From Lewinellaceae bacterium (GTDB lineage: Bacteria > Bacteroidota > Bacteroidia > Chitinophagales > Saprospiraceae), in assembly GCA_020636025.1 (NCBI GenBank), contig JACJYQ010000016.1, forward strand, positions 1-8,884: DNA of 8,884 nt, written 5' to 3'. Below are positions 6,860 through 8,884 of this stretch, in pieces. The notes under the pieces were generated by a model. It ran no database searches. It was given only the letters and a program-made list of their open reading frames with translations, and was not told where the DNA came from. The position numbers were made by a program, and so were the translations under genes. Every line of letters begins with the position of its first letter. Position 1 is the first letter of the stretch.

Positions 6860-7300
6860 ATGTCTAAGAAGCTATACCTATTATTCGCCCTGGTGTTATC
6901 GCTGGGAATTTTATCGGCGCAGGAACCGGAAGTCAATCCGGACGGGCCATCGCTCACCCCTCCTGTCCCTATTCAGGCAGATACAGTAATGCTTACGATC
7001 ATCCTGAAACATCAACAGGATAAAAACCTGCCGGAGATCAGAAGGATTCTGGAAGCACAGGGTTTTTGGGATATCTTTCCACCAGAAGACGTTCGAGTTG
7101 TATCCTGGACATTGGCCATGGGACTTGGACACATCATTACCATGAAAGTACCCGCAGGGTCTGTCAGGCGTTTAAATCTGGCCCTGGAAAACGGTGCCTG
7201 GGGCGCATTCAGTACCGATATTTACCTCACCTACAATTACGAAGATGTGTGGCGTGAATACATAGAACGCCGCGAAGAAGCCAAGGAAGACAGGAATTAA
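6860..7300 (+). CDS. Small secreted protein of unknown function
   Basis: This is a 146-residue protein with a clear signal peptide (MSKKLYLLFALVLSLGILSA, probable cleavage before Q21), a proline-rich stretch (residues 23-38), then a compact domain from about 42 to 125. That domain alternates likely strands and helices: TVMLTIILKH, a helix LPEIRRILEAQGFW, VRVVSWTLAMGLGHIITMKVP, a helix VRRLNLALENGAWGAF, then TDIYLTYNYEDVW. The pattern suggests a small ferredoxin-like alpha/beta fold of the muconolactone-isomerase or YCII kind, but this is only a secondary-structure impression. The C-terminus is charged (EYIERREEAKEDR). No catalytic motif is evident. It follows the cysteine desulfurase by 65 bases without a visible terminator, so read-through is possible. 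No cysteine remains in the mature protein, which argues against a direct sulfur-carrier role. Real gene: likely. Function: unknown. Confidence 0.75.
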   Translation: MSKKLYLLFALVLSLGILSAQEPEVNPDGPSLTPPVPIQADTVMLTIILKHQQDKNLPEIRRILEAQGFWDIFPPEDVRVVSWTLAMGLGHIITMKVPAGSVRRLNLALENGAWGAFSTDIYLTYNYEDVWREYIERREEAKEDRN

Positions 7301-7397
7301 TGCGCAATGAATTAATGTAACAATGTATCAATGCGCAATGTTTTAATATTGAGGCATTGCGCATTGATACATTGATACATTGATACATTGATACATT
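7299..7397. repeat. Inverted and tandem repeat cluster filling a convergent gap
   Basis: The word AATGCGCAATG occurs at 7299-7309 and 7330-7340 and inverted at 7355-7365. A perfect 20-base inverted repeat has arms at 7321-7340 and 7355-7374 around a 14-base spacer. With one mismatch and one G-T pair the stem extends outwards to 7311 and 7384. Four exact copies of the 8-base unit CATTGATA follow at 7362-7393, plus CATT at 7394-7397. The cluster overlaps the stop codon of the preceding gene and ends 3 bases before the stop of the converging gene. No T-run follows the stem on either strand, so it is not a classical terminator, but a long stem could still block convergent transcripts. Confidence 0.9.
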
Positions 7398-7400
7398 ATT

Positions 7401-8864
7401 TTAGAAGTCTTCAAAATAGGTTCGGGCGTTCCGGCCGCTGTTTCGCTCTACAGTAGTGGCATCGTGGTAGTTTTCATCGGTGTATTCTCTAGAGTTTCTT
7501 CTGTAGAGTTCTCTTTCCCATTTAGGGTTTTGTATTTCTCCTCTGGCTGTGGAATGTAACAGGATATAATCTTCACCCGCCAGGGAAGGGTTGTAGAACA
7601 GGAATTTCACATTATTCTGACCGGTGGCCGGGAACTTGTAATAGATCCAGATTTCATACGGTGGTGCACCCGGTTCATCTTCCACATGCACCACATCGCT
7701 GGCTTGTCCGAAGCGCAGAAATGTGCGGCCGCGATCAGTTTCAAATCCGTTTCGGAAGCCGCTGCTGAATCGTTTTTCAGCGGCATTGGCTACAGCCATA
7801 TAATTTTTGTAGGCCTGCTCCGGATTATTGGCATCTTTTTCCGCAAAATGGCGGAACACGAAAAAGCGCATTTTCTCCGGATCTTTCTCTTTCAGAATTT
7901 CTTTTAATTCATCCGAGCGATCGGTCATGAGCGGAGATATTGCCTTCATGCAGTAAACAAGCGCCTCCTCGTCGAGCCCCTGGACAAACTGTTTTTGCAA
8001 AACCTCCTGCGTTAAGGCTCCGTCTCGGAAATCAAGGAACGGATTGCTGCGTTGAAACTCAAGCTTTCTGGACGTGAGTAGTTCATTGCCCAGTGTTCGC
8101 AATTCGACGGTCAGCGAATAATTGCCACTTTCCAGACTTCCGATATCCATTTGAACAAGCAAGGCATCTATCGGGCTTTTGGCTTTCTCCTGGCTACCTG
8201 CAGAGATCAGATGGTGCTGACCATTACCCAACTCTTTTTCAATCATGTAGCGCACGCGGAATTTTTCGTCTTTTATGCTTTTATCTGAATTGTAAATCTC
8301 TGCGTAGAAGGCCAGCAAAGTAGCATATCTATCGTAAAAATTAAAGGGTAGCGGCTCCAGATAAAATCCATTTTTGGAAAATGGGTTTTCCGAATCATCG
8401 GGCTTGAACCCACGCAAAAGCTGCAATTCAGACAGCGCGATCTTGCCGTCAAAATGAACAGTCAAAGGTTTGCTGAAGAGGTCTTTGTTATCTGAATCAT
8501 TTACATCAACGGTGCTCACTTCCAGTGTATAGTCGCCTGGCTCAATCCGCATCCGTTTTACATCGAGCAAAGCTTCCGGAAAGCGCACTAATGGGCTATT
8601 CAGGCTGTATTTTTCATAATTCACTACTTTTTCTCCCGATTTTATGAGAATAAGCACATCCACTCCAGCCTGCATTTGAACGCTGTCGATGTGGCGGTAC
8701 ATCACCGAACCGGCTGCCACCTCAATGTTGACTTCCACATAGGGACTTCCATCAGGCGTACTGAAAACAGCAAAAGATACGCCGGCATCAAGCGCTTTGC
8801 TGTTTTTGGGTGATAAGGACATTAGCAGGAAAAGGGGTAGGTAAAAGCAGTTTTTGTATTTCAT
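7401..8864 (-). CDS. GWxTD-domain protein, exported
   Basis: This is a 487-residue protein with a probable N-terminal signal peptide (residues 1 to about 24, hydrophobic core FYLPLFLLMSL). The middle (about 45-275) is rich in predicted beta strands and ends with repeated phrases such as ESGNYSLTVELRT and EPGDYTLEVSTVD, which look like Ig-like or carbohydrate-binding-like modules. The C-terminal region (about 285-450) is the GWxTD domain found mainly in Bacteroidota and related phyla: a helical part (EVLQKQFVQGLDEEALVY, then FFVFRHFAEKD), the signature GFETDRGRTFLRFGQASD (373-390), EIWIYYK and VKFLFYN. The hallmark tryptophan is phenylalanine (F374), and the usual proline after FG is absent. 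Function of the domain is unknown; export to the periplasm or cell surface is inferred. The gene starts 20 bases from the window edge, so its promoter is outside. It converges on the small secreted-protein gene across the repeat cluster. Confidence 0.87.
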   Translation of the reverse strand: MKYKNCFYLPLFLLMSLSPKNSKALDAGVSFAVFSTPDGSPYVEVNIEVAAGSVMYRHIDSVQMQAGVDVLILIKSGEKVVNYEKYSLNSPLVRFPEALLDVKRMRIEPGDYTLEVSTVDVNDSDNKDLFSKPLTVHFDGKIALSELQLLRGFKPDDSENPFSKNGFYLEPLPFNFYDRYATLLAFYAEIYNSDKSIKDEKFRVRYMIEKELGNGQHHLISAGSQEKAKSPIDALLVQMDIGSLESGNYSLTVELRTLGNELLTSRKLEFQRSNPFLDFRDGALTQEVLQKQFVQGLDEEALVYCMKAISPLMTDRSDELKEILKEKDPEKMRFFVFRHFAEKDANNPEQAYKNYMAVANAAEKRFSSGFRNGFETDRGRTFLRFGQASDVVHVEDEPGAPPYEIWIYYKFPATGQNNVKFLFYNPSLAGEDYILLHSTARGEIQNPKWERELYRRNSREYTDENYHDATTVERNSGRNARTYFEDF

Positions 8865-8884
8865 AATATTCCTGGTTTGTTTAT

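Noticed and set aside
3135..7300. A single co-functional five-gene system on the plus strand
   Set aside because: The genes have separate promoter or terminator signals and unrelated predicted roles (hotdog protein, sugar mutase, DinB fold, sulfur mobilisation, exported unknown). Shared direction alone does not support a system.
7362..7397. Possible CRISPR-like array
   Set aside because: The 8-base units are directly tandem with no unique spacers and no cas genes nearby.

Overview
The window reads as an ordinary chromosomal stretch from a member of the Bacteroidota, possibly a Saprospira- or Chitinophaga-like lineage. That placement is inferred from a Bacteroidota-type -7 promoter motif (TAnnTTTG) before the sugar-phosphate mutase gene, little sign of strong Shine-Dalgarno sequences, AT-rich gene spacers, and the gene set: a GWxTD-domain protein, a DUF4442 protein, a tandem pair of secreted M16 peptidases and a YkuK-type RNase H-like protein. 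No mobile element, CRISPR array, rRNA or tRNA was seen.

Layout. Positions 1-2086 (minus strand) hold a two-gene unit for exported M16 peptidases. The upstream gene keeps the zinc motif HxxEH. The downstream gene runs off the left edge, carries a lipoprotein signal and has lost the zinc motif, so the pair looks like an active/inactive heterodimer. A 296-base spacer with short degenerate repeats and a GC-rich hairpin follows, then a minus-strand YkuK-family gene (2383-2853). A 281-base divergent spacer separates this from a plus-strand block: a DUF4442 hotdog-fold protein (3135-3608), a GlmM-like phosphohexomutase starting at TTG (3684-5060), a DinB/DUF1572 protein (5082-5522), a group I cysteine desulfurase (5643-6794) and a small secreted protein of unknown function (6860-7300). 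A 100-base convergent gap made almost wholly of inverted and tandem repeats (7299-7397) separates these from a minus-strand GWxTD-domain protein (7401-8864).

How the genes fit together. The mutase and DinB genes are 21 bases apart and probably share the promoter at 3631. A weak hairpin overlapping the DinB stop codon may end that transcript. The two M16 genes very probably act as one periplasmic or outer-membrane protease. The other genes are housekeeping or poorly characterised, with no evident shared pathway. I found no convincing new multi-gene system. The most unusual items are the repeat-filled convergent gap, the catalytically dead M16 partner, the small secreted protein of unknown function and the W-to-F change in the GWxTD signature.
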